IMG/VR virus record: IMGVR_UViG_3300027762_000019
Coordinates: 1 to 37,162 of that record
Length of the DNA stretch: 37,162 nucleotides
Reading direction: 5' to 3' (one strand)
Source: a virus
A model generated the notes under the pieces. The model was not told where the DNA came from. It saw only the letters and a list, made by a program, of their open reading frames with translations, and made no database searches. A program made the position numbers and the translations under genes. Below are positions 11,351-21,569 of this stretch, piece after piece; the first letter of the stretch is position 1, and every line of letters starts with the position of its first letter.

Positions 11351-13608
11351 TTTTCACCCTTAAATTTTGCTATAGGAACCTTTACACCTAAGCCATGCGA
11401 TAAATGAACCCTAGCGAATCCATCGGTCAATTCACCATTTATCATGATAGCGGGATTTAAATTTTCCTGATCTAAAATGTGAGATATGTCCCTTCCATAT
11501 AATTTTCTAAATTCTTCTTTCCACTGGCTTTCTGGTATGTCGTTTAACCAGCCAAATTTTTTATTTTTAAAAGCGCTTTCTGGAAATAATTCATTCGGAT
11601 TCATTTCAACGGATTCTATATAAGACGCATCTTTTATGCCTCTGGACATACTTCTATTAGCCATTAAATTGTAATGATCGATAGCGTCCATTAAATCATC
11701 TGTTGAATAATCATCATCCCAATTGAATCGATTTTTAGTCTGTTGTTGTAACACAATCGGCGCTTTGTATTGTTTCCTAAGTTTTTCAAGTTGAAGTTTT
11801 CCAACGGTAGAAATTGTACCATCAGCTTCTTGAGCCATTAGCTTCTTGAATACTTCTAAGATTGGCCTTCCTTCTGTTAATTTGTCGTTTTTAAAAAACT
11901 TCATTATTGGCGGTTTTACTGAAGCTGGCTGTGGAACCCCCTCGCCATATTGAAACCCTGACTGTTCTTGCTCTTGTGGATCCAAACCAACCTTGTCCGA
12001 CCAGGTAACATTATCGATCATGTTGCCGATATCTGCTCCTAGTCCACCGTACCTTGGTGATTCAATCTTTTTTTTTTCGTCGTCCTCGAGCGCTTGCCTT
12101 ACCGCTTCAACATAGTTTGGATCTTTTTGGGACATAATGTAATGCTGCACGGCTAGTGATTGGGATCCACGCGACAAAGATTGAACCAACCCCGATGCAT
12201 ATGGACCCATCTTCCCTGGGTTAGTTCTGATCAGTGTTGACAAGGCATCAGCACCCATTCCGGCCACTTGATTGCCAAAACGCTCCATTCCCCTCTTTGC
12301 GCCAAGCGTTCCAGCACCTATCGCCAAGGATGTCAATGGATCCGTTCCAGAAAGTGCTGCAGCACCCACAGCCGATCCAAGAGCAATTGTATCGGTCAAA
12401 CCAAAGGTCATTTTATTACCAGCTTCTCTGGCTTGACGATTAATCAAAAAACCCTTAGCTGTGCTTGCGTTAGTATATATTCTGTTTGCGTCTTGTAATT
12501 CTTTTGCTAAAGAGGTTCCACCCACTTCTTGCGCGGCTTTTTCTGCAGATTGATTAATATAATCCTTGACAATTTCATATGCATCTCTTGCCATTTGTTC
12601 TTGTTGAGTTACAGCTTGATCTTTTGGTCTGTTGTAATTTGCTAATTTTCCAATTTTTAATTTTAAATTCTGTGCTTCATTAGCGGTTATGTATTCGCCT
12701 TTATGTAAAAAAGATTCCATTAAATTATTGTATAATGAAGTTTCTTTACCATGAATCGGATCACGCCAAAAATCACCTATTTTTTCATCAACAGCAGAAG
12801 CCATTTCGAGAGCATTAATATGTTTTTTGCCGGTACTATCAATGGTATTAAGAATTTCACCAATTTTTTTACCAGCCAAATTAAGTTGAATTTTGTTTTT
12901 TTCTGTCATAGCTGGCGTAGAAATTCCACCCTCGCCTATGATTCCAACATCTCTAGCCCACCTACCAACATTTTGTGCTTTTTCTGTTCCTGCTTTTTTA
13001 AGAGTACCCCTTTCTGCTCCTAAACCCTGGGTATAACGCCAATCAGCGAAGTCTCTAAGACCCTTTGCAATTGGCCTGCCAGCATAAGGCAATCCGGCAA
13101 CAACCGCCTCTACACCAGCACCCACGCCAGCGCCAACCTTTGCGCCTCCTTCTGCTTGTTCCATAAGTTTGCTTCTGTCTGTTTCTTCTGACTCACCAAC
13201 AGCTTGAACGCCGGAAAGAAGTCCACCTTCAAGTATGCGGCCAGCTGCGCCAACCAGTTTTCCACCGCCAGCTGCAAGCCTTCCGGTAGCACCCATGGGT
13301 GTAAACATGCCAGCAACAGCACCACCAACCTTAGAAGCACCATATAAAAGGGGATCGGCTTCTTGTGATTTTTTAAATCCCTTCCTTATCTCATTAACTG
13401 CTTGCTCATATGGCTTGCCAGTAACCAAAGAAATCGCCTTAGCTGCTGCCTCATCAGCAAAATCAAGAGCTACACCCTGAACAAAACCACGCGACCCAAT
13501 CTCTAAAGAGCTCGGACCTTCTGGCTTATTTTGATATGTTGTCCAAGGTGGTTGAGGGACATCAACAGTATCACTTGCGTATTCTTCCCAAGGTTTTTTT
13601 TCACTCAT
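11347..13608 (-). CDS. Large internal virion / DNA-ejection protein
   Basis: 753 residues. The N-terminal 200 residues and a segment at about 395-455 are rich in Gly/Ala with hydrophobic runs (VGAGVGAGVEAVVAG; LGSAVGAAALSG), typical of podovirus ejection proteins that enter the host membrane. A helical middle (250-390) and a separate C-terminal domain (about 640-753) with ELFPES, SQWKEEFRKLYGR and MINGELTDGFARVHLSHG follow. No transglycosylase motif seen. Start by ATGA overlap with the preceding gene. Role assigned from composition and position. Confidence 0.6.
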   Translation of the reverse strand: MSEKKPWEEYASDTVDVPQPPWTTYQNKPEGPSSLEIGSRGFVQGVALDFADEAAAKAISLVTGKPYEQAVNEIRKGFKKSQEADPLLYGASKVGGAVAGMFTPMGATGRLAAGGGKLVGAAGRILEGGLLSGVQAVGESEETDRSKLMEQAEGGAKVGAGVGAGVEAVVAGLPYAGRPIAKGLRDFADWRYTQGLGAERGTLKKAGTEKAQNVGRWARDVGIIGEGGISTPAMTEKNKIQLNLAGKKIGEILNTIDSTGKKHINALEMASAVDEKIGDFWRDPIHGKETSLYNNLMESFLHKGEYITANEAQNLKLKIGKLANYNRPKDQAVTQQEQMARDAYEIVKDYINQSAEKAAQEVGGTSLAKELQDANRIYTNASTAKGFLINRQAREAGNKMTFGLTDTIALGSAVGAAALSGTDPLTSLAIGAGTLGAKRGMERFGNQVAGMGADALSTLIRTNPGKMGPYASGLVQSLSRGSQSLAVQHYIMSQKDPNYVEAVRQALEDDEKKKIESPRYGGLGADIGNMIDNVTWSDKVGLDPQEQEQSGFQYGEGVPQPASVKPPIMKFFKNDKLTEGRPILEVFKKLMAQEADGTISTVGKLQLEKLRKQYKAPIVLQQQTKNRFNWDDDYSTDDLMDAIDHYNLMANRSMSRGIKDASYIESVEMNPNELFPESAFKNKKFGWLNDIPESQWKEEFRKLYGRDISHILDQENLNPAIMINGELTDGFARVHLSHGLGVKVPIAKFKGEK

Positions 13609-15185
13609 TTGGTTTTCCCTTTCCAGTTTTTAGGGTCTGCTGGATCGCCGCCAAGAAATTCATAACCTCCAACAACATCACCAACATTTGGAATGCCTAT
13701 TTTTTTCTTCGATTTATAGCCAGGAACAGAAGAGCTATATGCATTTTCAAGCGAATTTTCAATATTTGCTTTTATCGCGTTTAACTTGGCATAAGTATTA
13801 TCATTAGAACTAAAAATAGATGTCGCATCTCCAATTGTATCTTGAAGCTGTTTTCTGTCCGAGTCAGTCATAGCTCCTGGACCTTGAAGGGGAATTCTTA
13901 ATTGTCCCATAATAAACTGCTGTTCCGTCTCAATTTCCCTTGCTCTTTTAGACATAGGAACAACCGGACCTTCTTTTTTTATTGATATTATTTTATCAAT
14001 AGACCCAATCACGTTTTTTGCTGTTGTCTGGTTTTTTCTGATATCAACAGCTTCTTGCTTTGTTCGTGCCATGCCGACACCATCTATGTCTCTTTCAAGA
14101 ATGTCTTTTTCCTCTTTTTCCCTAGCTTTATCAGCCGCTAATTCACGCTGTGTTACATTCTTAATAATATCCTCGATATCATTTGCGGTTGTATTTTCAT
14201 CAACCATATCTGCATACTTTGGAAACATTTTTCTGAATCTATCAACAGAATTAACTGAAACCTTTGTTCCAGGCATTCGCCTGTCTGCCTCGTCTTGAGC
14301 CTTGCTAACATCGGCTTGCAATCGTTGTTTCTTTAAAGGCATTTCTGCTGCTTCATTAGATAGCTCTTTCTGTCTGTTTTGAAGCATAAGATTTCGATAA
14401 TCAGACTCTTGCAATGCTGCTTTTTGGCGCAATTCAGATTCAGCTTTTGCACCGTACATCTTAGCGATGCCGCCAATTTCAACAGCAGACATATTCGGGA
14501 TATCACCTTTCATATCTGCTGCTTCTTTCGGAAACATTGCACCAAAAGCATTCTGATAGCTGCGCGATATGTCGCTTGTTGGGTCATTTTGCGCGTTTGT
14601 TATGTCATAACCATGCATTTGCTGGAGCTCGTCAACACCCTCGGATCCCATCTTCTGTTTCATGAGATAGTCTTTGATTTTGGCTTGTCGAAGTCCCTCT
14701 TGTTCATCCACAGCGCCAGCCGCCGCCTTCTTCTGCCCTTGCCAGTATGCAGCATCAGCACCAGGACCGCCGCGAGCAGCAGAGTGAGCCATGAGCATTC
14801 TGTCCACATTATGGCCAGCATCTGCCCACTGGTTTTCATACTTCTGCTTTGCCAGCGCATCTTCAACACCCTTAGTGTCTGCTGCTTGAGCATACTTCTG
14901 CGCTAGATAGTCGCGGACATATGCACGCTGATTACGCTCCTCGGTGGATATATCTGCGCCGCCAGTCTCACTCACCATTTGCCAATCAATAGGATTTCTG
15001 TCAGTTGGCAAAATAGCATTTTGATCAAGCAGATATTCCTTTGGAGCAAGTGAAGGAGCAGTAAAAGTTGTTCCTTCCGGAATCTTGTCATAATCGAGAT
15101 AGTTTGTTCCTGGGTCTTTGTACATCCTCGGACTTACTTCTCTTGCAGATGATTTTTTTGTCTGGAATTTATCTAAAACAGCCAT
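13605..15185 (-). CDS. Internal virion / DNA-ejection protein
   Basis: 526 residues, mostly helical and charged, with long coiled-coil stretches rich in Lys, Glu, Gln and Ala (about 150-420). It fits the pilot or ejection proteins of short-tailed phages that form a channel across the periplasm. No catalytic motif seen. Its ATG directly follows the stop of the preceding gene and its stop overlaps the next start (ATGA). Position and composition are the only basis for the call. Confidence 0.55.
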   Translation of the reverse strand: MAVLDKFQTKKSSAREVSPRMYKDPGTNYLDYDKIPEGTTFTAPSLAPKEYLLDQNAILPTDRNPIDWQMVSETGGADISTEERNQRAYVRDYLAQKYAQAADTKGVEDALAKQKYENQWADAGHNVDRMLMAHSAARGGPGADAAYWQGQKKAAAGAVDEQEGLRQAKIKDYLMKQKMGSEGVDELQQMHGYDITNAQNDPTSDISRSYQNAFGAMFPKEAADMKGDIPNMSAVEIGGIAKMYGAKAESELRQKAALQESDYRNLMLQNRQKELSNEAAEMPLKKQRLQADVSKAQDEADRRMPGTKVSVNSVDRFRKMFPKYADMVDENTTANDIEDIIKNVTQRELAADKAREKEEKDILERDIDGVGMARTKQEAVDIRKNQTTAKNVIGSIDKIISIKKEGPVVPMSKRAREIETEQQFIMGQLRIPLQGPGAMTDSDRKQLQDTIGDATSIFSSNDNTYAKLNAIKANIENSLENAYSSSVPGYKSKKKIGIPNVGDVVGGYEFLGGDPADPKNWKGKTK

Positions 15186-16340
15186 TTAATACCCCCGGTA
15201 TGGTGTATAAGGTTCTTGTTCCTTGCGTTTTGTCACATAGTCTGTTGGTTCAGGCTGGTATTCCGGATAAGAGTAGCTTGGATCCGTTCCACCGCTGTCA
15301 GCACCAACATAGTCTTGTGCTGGCGTGCTTCTTGGCTGGTAAGTTGAGCCAGACCGTGAAGAAGCATTTGGATCGCCGCCGCTATCACCACCAAAGGAAC
15401 CCCAAGGGATACTCTTGAGCCCTTGCTCGGCAAGTCCAGCTGCTCCACCCCAAAGTCCGCTTTGCGCTTTTTTCGCGGTATCTTCTCTGTCACCATAGTA
15501 TTTCGCTGTTGCTTGACCTGCGCTTGACAGACCACCAGCCCTTGTCGCGCCAGCTGCAAACTGTGCTTGGGGATTAACAAACTTGTTTTGACGCTCTTGC
15601 TCCATTTTTGCTGTAGCGAGCCGATCATAAACACCCTGGGTTTTTCCCTGGTTTTGAATATCTGCGCGCAGCTGATTACCCACATTATATTGGCTTGTCT
15701 GTCCAAACTGTTGACTGTTGAATTTTGCAGCAGCATCCCTGGCAGCAGCTACCTGAGCTTGCTGGTTGAAGTCCTGCTGAGACATGTTACCAGCAAGAGA
15801 AGATGCCATGCCGCCTGCTTGCAGCGCTCTGTCTTGCGCCATACCAGCTACATCAAGGTCACGCTGTGCTTGGCGGTTTGCTCCGCTTTGCTGTGCTTGA
15901 AGCATCTGCATGAGAGTTAGGTTTGATCCACCCATTCCTCTGGCTTGCGCTCCTTGCATGATCGCAGCACGCTGAGACTGCTCCTTGGCAGATTCTTCGT
16001 TGGATATCCGGGCAAGGTTTGCTCTGTCTGCAGCATTCATGCCGCCGCCTTGCCGTAGTTCTTCAAGCGCAGACAGTTGAGCCAGCTGCGAGCCCTTTAG
16101 CCTGGGATCCAATGCGATATCGTTGTAAGCAGTAGGACCAACACGCTCCATTTGAGCCTGCTGCGCTGCGACATCGCCAGCTTCCATGGGTCCGGAATAC
16201 TCTACCGGCTGAAAGTCTGGAACCTGCAGACCACGGTATGCGTCACGGCCTTCTTGCAAGCCTTCTTCTGCTGCTCGTCTGTCTTTTTTTGGGTCATAAA
16301 AGAACCCAGAAAGAGGAGTTGAATCGAAAAAATTAGCCAT
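15186..16340 (-). CDS. Gln/Ala-rich internal virion protein
   Basis: 384 residues. Central 90-250 is Gln/Ala/Met/Arg-rich and helical (ARGMGGSNLTLMQMLQAQQS), like the small ejection proteins of P22-type phages; the C-terminus (300-384) is Gly/Ser/Pro/Tyr-rich and disordered. AAAGGAAC precedes the ATG. Third of four consecutive proteins of this character. No enzymatic signature. Confidence 0.55.
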   Translation of the reverse strand: MANFFDSTPLSGFFYDPKKDRRAAEEGLQEGRDAYRGLQVPDFQPVEYSGPMEAGDVAAQQAQMERVGPTAYNDIALDPRLKGSQLAQLSALEELRQGGGMNAADRANLARISNEESAKEQSQRAAIMQGAQARGMGGSNLTLMQMLQAQQSGANRQAQRDLDVAGMAQDRALQAGGMASSLAGNMSQQDFNQQAQVAAARDAAAKFNSQQFGQTSQYNVGNQLRADIQNQGKTQGVYDRLATAKMEQERQNKFVNPQAQFAAGATRAGGLSSAGQATAKYYGDREDTAKKAQSGLWGGAAGLAEQGLKSIPWGSFGGDSGGDPNASSRSGSTYQPRSTPAQDYVGADSGGTDPSYSYPEYQPEPTDYVTKRKEQEPYTPYRGY

Positions 16341-16352
16341 TTTTTTGTTCCT

Positions 16353-17459
16353 TTAACTGATTCGTTTTGTGAGCCAATCGCTTGTTTTTGTGAAACCCTT
16401 ATTGATCGGGTTATTCTGCATATAGTAGTACACGCCGCCTTGCGCTTCTTTTGAAAGCCTACCAGGTTCACTTCTTCTAATGGCGTCGTTGCTAAGACCG
16501 CCTGGCGTAGGTGTAAACATCATCCTATCCGGATCCGGCATCAACCACCTTTGTGCAAATCTTTCTTCGTCTGACATCTTATCGCTACCGCGTTCTGCAG
16601 GAGCAGGAGTCGGAGCAGGGACAACAGCAGGTGTTGTGTAGTTTCCGGCACCAGGACCAGGCTGGCCTGCTGCAATTTGTTGCTGCTTCTTTGTAGCCAA
16701 ATCACCGTATATTTTGTTGGTTTCACCAGCTTTGTCTCTTGCAAGCTGTGCAGCGTTTTCCCACTTTGCAGCATTCTCTTTGCCAGCAACAATTTGGTTT
16801 TGTACGCCAGTTTGTGACTTATTGAGCCAACCACCAATTTGACCCCATTTTTGCTGCGCGCCTTCGATTGCTTGGCGGCCAGGAGTGTTCATAGCAAGTG
16901 CTGTGCTCAATCTTTGTTCACCTGGCGTTCCCTTAAACTGGGAAGTAAGACCTTCTTCTGTCTTATTCAGCTTGAGATTACGCTCTAATTTGCTGGCAGC
17001 ATCCTGCGCAGGTTGAAAAGACGAAACGTCGGCATAACCATTAATCATGGTCCCACCGCCAAAGGTAGGCACTGGTTTGTTGAATGCTGCAGTTTGTCCA
17101 GGTGCTACCCCGGAAGTTGAGACATCATAGAGCCATGAGCCGCCAACACTTGGGTCATACTCTGGAACATTTGAAATTGCTGCGCCTTCTTTTTCAAAGT
17201 CGGACAACTTGGTAAGCGCTTCGCCGCCAAGCGTGTCTGTTCCTTTGGCTATCTCTTGCCCTGCCTGCGCGGATCTTTCCGGACCCTTGAGATACTCTTG
17301 GATGTTAGTAAAACCGGAGCCCGGACCCTCGGAACGTGGTGTTTGCGCTTGCTGCGCTCCACCGCCGCCAGCGTATCCACCGCCAATATATGATGTTCCA
17401 CCGCCAACGCTCCGAAACATGTTTTTCGTTTGTTCTTCTTCATCGTTTGCTATTGCCAT
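16353..17459 (-). CDS. Gly-rich virion-associated protein
   Basis: 368 residues. Residues 12-45 are Gly-rich (GGGTSYIGGGYAGGGGAQQ), 60-190 mixed, 190-270 helical and Lys/Gln-rich, and 265-300 a Pro/Ala linker (PAVVPAPTPAPAE). No known domain. GGGG lies before the ATG. Position between the tail genes and ejection proteins suggests a virion component. Confidence 0.5.
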   Translation of the reverse strand: MAIANDEEEQTKNMFRSVGGGTSYIGGGYAGGGGAQQAQTPRSEGPGSGFTNIQEYLKGPERSAQAGQEIAKGTDTLGGEALTKLSDFEKEGAAISNVPEYDPSVGGSWLYDVSTSGVAPGQTAAFNKPVPTFGGGTMINGYADVSSFQPAQDAASKLERNLKLNKTEEGLTSQFKGTPGEQRLSTALAMNTPGRQAIEGAQQKWGQIGGWLNKSQTGVQNQIVAGKENAAKWENAAQLARDKAGETNKIYGDLATKKQQQIAAGQPGPGAGNYTTPAVVPAPTPAPAERGSDKMSDEERFAQRWLMPDPDRMMFTPTPGGLSNDAIRRSEPGRLSKEAQGGVYYYMQNNPINKGFTKTSDWLTKRIS

Positions 17460-17462
17460 GTT

Positions 17463-17879
17463 TTACCCCGTGAAAATTGCGAGTGTTAAATCATATGTTG
17501 CTGTTGAAGTCGGCGTCAAACCAATCAGGTTTGTAAGTCTGAGCCCTTTTCTTGTGTCATACTCCCATTGTACCTGCACAGCAGCTGCCAAGACCACAGC
17601 TGTATTGTCTGTTCTGGCAATTCTGCCAACATGCAGAGAAATCGGCGGTTGTGGCAGATTCCAGGCAACAGAAGCATAGTCTGTAGCTGTTGGAACCCTG
17701 TTGAGAGTTACGACTTTGATGTCTGCTGCCATGTTTTGACGCAAAGTAACACCGCGATTCAGAGCCGTAAAAGTGCCGTCCATGAAGTTGTTCAAAGGGA
17801 TGAACAGCTTTGATATCCACTCTTTTTGCTCCAAAAAGTCCTCGACCAGAAGTCGTCTTATTTGTGGTAGTTCACTCAT
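17463..17879 (-). CDS. Short structural protein following the tail hub
   Basis: 138 residues. N-terminal helix (PQIRRLLVEDFLEQKEWISKLFIPLNNF), then a beta-rich body ending TYDLTLAIFTG. The ATG at 17879 overlaps the stop of the tail-hub gene (ATGA), preferred to a longer frame starting at 17900. The tight link to the hub suggests a small tail or hub accessory protein. No family recognised with confidence. Confidence 0.55.
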   Translation of the reverse strand: MSELPQIRRLLVEDFLEQKEWISKLFIPLNNFMDGTFTALNRGVTLRQNMAADIKVVTLNRVPTATDYASVAWNLPQPPISLHVGRIARTDNTAVVLAAAVQVQWEYDTRKGLRLTNLIGLTPTSTATYDLTLAIFTG

Positions 17880-20653
17880 GGTGTATTCCCCTGATGCCAA
17901 ATCTTCTCACTCAGGTTATTGCCGACAAGGCTGATTCCTTGGATAGCCCATGGTGAGAACGCGACCTCATGGTCAAAGCCCACAAAAATATAGCTGCAGC
18001 GCTGATGGATCCGGGGAACCATGACACGAACAGGCCTGCGCCTTAACACTCCACCCCATGGCGCGGATCCCCATGGAAAGTTTCCCCAAGGAGCAGCAAT
18101 TGAGCCGACTATCGTTTCAGACAGCACCGATGGACTTGAATCGGTGGAAAAGTTGACTTCAGCCGTACCGTAAAAGTCAGCCAAAAACATGAGCGCGATT
18201 TCTCGTACCTGCTTATTGATCCCAGGGTTTTGGAAGGTGGAAGGCACCCACTTCATTGACGTAGCTATGGGTGCGAGCAAAACTGCACTAGACAAAGTAA
18301 ACTGGCATTTATACGCTACATCTAGCGTGGTTGAACCAACAGTGGCTATTGTTCCCCATACGACAGAATTGCTTGGCGTGAAGGTAGCTGTCTTGGTGAT
18401 TTGACCTTGATCCGTGAAATCTATCGGCGTTCCAGCGATAGCCAAGTCATAGGTATCAGCCAATTTGAACACGTTAGCGCTCATTCTAATGACCCAATAT
18501 GTCCGAGCGCTGAGCCCAACAGGAAAATCACCTGTTGCTGTCATGGCTACTTTAGTTCCTGTCAAAAATCCGTTGGCGTTAAATGTAATTTCATTTGTTG
18601 TTTCGTTAAAACCACCGCCAGCACCCATGGCAACAGTGCGCGCAACAAAAGAAGGAAACTGCGCGATTATCTGACCAGCTGCGTAACTCGAAGCATTTGT
18701 GACTGTTATGGTCTTATTTGACACACCAGAGATGGTTTCAGTTTCGATGTAATCGGAATAGTCATAAACCGTCTTTGTCTTGCGCTCGGCATCCAAATAT
18801 TTGTCGTCGGGATCCCCAAGGTATATCAAATCATCGAAAGGATTTACGCCGCCGCAATTTTTGGCAAGCGTTCCCCTGGTCCAGTTATTCGTAATTGTGT
18901 TGTATCTATAGTATTGAGTCGGCCTTGTGTCCGTTGATGTCGTAGGAAGGTACAAATAATAAGCACGCTGGCTTTCAGAAGCAAAAGCGAAGGCGTGCTG
19001 ATATAAAACGCTTGGGTTAATCTGCAGCAAGTCCAAAAGATCGCCTTCGATTGGCCTACTCATGATCGTGACGCCAGTTTCAGAGATAGTCACCACGCCT
19101 TGCGTCGTTAAGGCAAAGATCATGTTGTTTAAAACGCAAGCGCTATCAGGAGCAATGCAGTTTGCTGTGGAATCGAGCAAAGTAACCTGAAAGTTTGTTG
19201 GATCCGTTCCCCATAGCCTGTAGACACCATCTTCTTTGAGAATAAAAAGACTGTCTCTTAGGGGAAGGATTCTCAGGATAGCGCTGTCTTTGCTACCGGC
19301 ATAAGCGCGAAACGACAAAGGGACACTTTCAGGCTCAAGCGATTTGGAGTATGCAAGACCATTCGGCGAAACATCGGCTGAAGATGTTTGAACAGCACCT
19401 GTTGTCGGTAGTGGGGGGATCCAAACACTTTCCCTTGAGCTCGTAACTGTAAAAGCAGCGCCGCCAACGGCATAAGAGCGGATCATAAACTTACCTGGCA
19501 GATCATCAGCGCCTGAAAGATAGGTCGCGTAGTAACTTTTTTGCTCTGAATTTATGAGCTCGACAAGAGACTGAATCGATAGCCTTGTATTGATCGGATC
19601 CGACTCGGCAATTGCTTTGTACCAGTTTGGGTCGTCTTTATCTTCGTCCAGAGTGTAAGCATCGCCGTTAATGGTTATTACATCGTTTACTGAAAGAGCA
19701 GCGATACTCGGGCAAGTGATTATTATAGCCTGCTGCTCTGCTATGTACGCATAAAACATGAATTCACGATAGTTTGCGATATCGTAGGCTTTTGGTGGTG
19801 GATAGTTTGCTGCAGCATCGCCTTGCTGCGACTCATTGGTGTAAAGCGCTGCACCGAGACGAAGAGCTTCAATTGTTAGGTCTGCTAAATTGGTGATCTT
19901 TCCAGCTGTGATTTGTGCTCCTGATGGGAACACTTCCAAAACTTGGCGATACTCCTCGCTTGGTGTCCCGTTAACCTGCTCTGTCCTATAAACTTGCAAA
20001 TAATGACTCGTTGTGATGCCGACAGGTATCCATATCTTCAGCAATGGATTACAATTTGATTCTGCAGTATAAACAACCCGTCCAGAAGGAGCGCTTTGAT
20101 AAGTATTGCCGTTTTCGTCTTTAAAACCCCAAACTGTGCGGTATGCCACGCTGTTACCTGATGTTAACCACAGAACGCTGTTTCCTGCTCCAATTGTTCC
20201 CAAGTCGAGCGCTTGGGGGATGCCGACGCGCACCGGAACACTGTCCCTATCGTCGAGCCTGTTCACTCCATTGTCCGAAGTAAGATAGAGATTTTGCTTG
20301 GCTTGACACGACCTTGTTTTCACTGTTGATGCCGGTGGATTAAACGACGCCGCATTAACTGCCCAACCAGTGCTTGGGTTAAGATAGTCCAGACTGTAGG
20401 TGGATCCGTTAAGGATTTGGGTTAAGATGGTATCATCGTAAAAAAACAGTCTTTCGGCTCTGTCTGCAGCGTTAGCAAAGTCGGCTCTGCCTGCAGCACT
20501 CGCTAAATATGTGAATCCTCTGCGCGGTTCTGCAATACTATCCCTGTCAATCACGATATTGTCAGCAACAGCAAGCGCGCCTTCTGGAACAGAGGAGAAG
20601 TCGTTCGGAAACGTGTAAAGTCCCCTGATCTTTGTCGATAGAGATTGTGTCAT
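17876..20653 (-). CDS. Tail hub / stabilization protein (P22 gp10-like role)
   Basis: 925 residues, beta-rich throughout. N-terminus TQSLSTKIRGLYTFPNDFSSVPEGALAVADNIV resembles podovirus hub proteins that list each tail contact, and WGNFPWGSAPWGG is near 880. A module at about 675-740 (NGFLTGTKVAMTATGDFPVGLS, AGTPIDFTD) is also present in the capsid-region protein at 26251-26850. The ATG at 20653 overlaps the adaptor stop (TAATG) and has GGAG upstream; a TTG at 20668 is the alternative. Likely binds under the adaptor ring and forms the nozzle. Confidence 0.65.
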   Translation of the reverse strand: MTQSLSTKIRGLYTFPNDFSSVPEGALAVADNIVIDRDSIAEPRRGFTYLASAAGRADFANAADRAERLFFYDDTILTQILNGSTYSLDYLNPSTGWAVNAASFNPPASTVKTRSCQAKQNLYLTSDNGVNRLDDRDSVPVRVGIPQALDLGTIGAGNSVLWLTSGNSVAYRTVWGFKDENGNTYQSAPSGRVVYTAESNCNPLLKIWIPVGITTSHYLQVYRTEQVNGTPSEEYRQVLEVFPSGAQITAGKITNLADLTIEALRLGAALYTNESQQGDAAANYPPPKAYDIANYREFMFYAYIAEQQAIIITCPSIAALSVNDVITINGDAYTLDEDKDDPNWYKAIAESDPINTRLSIQSLVELINSEQKSYYATYLSGADDLPGKFMIRSYAVGGAAFTVTSSRESVWIPPLPTTGAVQTSSADVSPNGLAYSKSLEPESVPLSFRAYAGSKDSAILRILPLRDSLFILKEDGVYRLWGTDPTNFQVTLLDSTANCIAPDSACVLNNMIFALTTQGVVTISETGVTIMSRPIEGDLLDLLQINPSVLYQHAFAFASESQRAYYLYLPTTSTDTRPTQYYRYNTITNNWTRGTLAKNCGGVNPFDDLIYLGDPDDKYLDAERKTKTVYDYSDYIETETISGVSNKTITVTNASSYAAGQIIAQFPSFVARTVAMGAGGGFNETTNEITFNANGFLTGTKVAMTATGDFPVGLSARTYWVIRMSANVFKLADTYDLAIAGTPIDFTDQGQITKTATFTPSNSVVWGTIATVGSTTLDVAYKCQFTLSSAVLLAPIATSMKWVPSTFQNPGINKQVREIALMFLADFYGTAEVNFSTDSSPSVLSETIVGSIAAPWGNFPWGSAPWGGVLRRRPVRVMVPRIHQRCSYIFVGFDHEVAFSPWAIQGISLVGNNLSEKIWHQGNTP

Positions 20654-21558
20654 TACCAGTTTCTCCAATCAGATTTGACCTTTTTAAGACCCCATTGATC
20701 CCTGGGAGTGATTAATTTTAATGCATTGCTGCCATATTCGGCCAGTTTGCTGCGCGCCTGGTCAAGCCCTGGTCCACCTGTTGCCTCGAGTAACTTCACA
20801 ACAGTTGTTTGCGCCAACAGTGGGAAGAATTCACTCATGATTTCAGGCAAAGGAGTGTAATTTGCAAGCGCTATCCAATCATACTTCTTTACAGCAAGTG
20901 TGTTTTCTCTGTTCACTGGCAAAGTGCCAAAACTGAGCACGTTTCCTGCAGAAATTTGCACTATTTCTGTGTCAATGCCGTAGGGAGTATGCGGAGTATT
21001 GTTGTTAATGAAGTCAACTTTCATGCCGGAAGCCCACGCGCTCGGATAAGTGCCAACAGTTACCGTTCCGTTAGGCTGGTCTACCGAGACAATCTGCGCG
21101 CAGTTGATGGTCTGCTCCAAAGTTGATGGTCTTTGAAAATACCGGATCCGGATTGTACCCTGCGAAGCACTAGGAGTCGGATACACAACAATATGATCAT
21201 TTTCAAAGTAAAATCCCCTTGGATACATGCCTGAAACAGTTGTTGCTGCAGCATTTGGGTCAAACGGCGTTAGAGTTATCACGTTTTGATTGATTATAAA
21301 CTGCACAACCGATGCCAGACCGCCAACAGCGCGTTCGGGTATGGCGTACATGGCTTGACCAGCTACCATTGCGTAATCAACAAATGTCTCATAATATTTT
21401 TCGCGTGCTGATAGTATCATCGGCACGATTGAAAGCCGGAGCTCCTCGTTTGCCAAGAGCAGAATGTTCTCAGCAGACAGCGACCCCTGGCTTGCATCAG
21501 GGAACATGCCGCGAACCCTGACTGATTTTATTAAGTCTAATGTGGTATAAGCGGACAT
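20653..21558 (-). CDS. Head-tail adaptor protein
   Basis: 301 residues. An N-terminal helical part (TLDLIKSVRVRGMFPD, ILLLANEELRLSIVPMILSAREKYYE) is followed by a beta domain (YPRGFYFENDHIVVYPTP, IRIRYFQRPSTL) and a C-terminal helix with KLLEATGGPGLDQARSKLAEY. This is the usual build of podovirus gp4/gp11-type adaptors that join portal and hub. The ATG at 21558 has AGAGGGG upstream. Placed directly before the hub gene. Confidence 0.65.
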   Translation of the reverse strand: MSAYTTLDLIKSVRVRGMFPDASQGSLSAENILLLANEELRLSIVPMILSAREKYYETFVDYAMVAGQAMYAIPERAVGGLASVVQFIINQNVITLTPFDPNAAATTVSGMYPRGFYFENDHIVVYPTPSASQGTIRIRYFQRPSTLEQTINCAQIVSVDQPNGTVTVGTYPSAWASGMKVDFINNNTPHTPYGIDTEIVQISAGNVLSFGTLPVNRENTLAVKKYDWIALANYTPLPEIMSEFFPLLAQTTVVKLLEATGGPGLDQARSKLAEYGSNALKLITPRDQWGLKKVKSDWRNW

Positions 21559-21569
21559 GTGAACCCCTC

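Noticed and set aside
14379-14906. Long plus-strand frame opposite the 526-residue ejection protein
   Set aside because: Shadow of the real gene; Cys/Leu/Ile/His-rich translation without start signal or domain.
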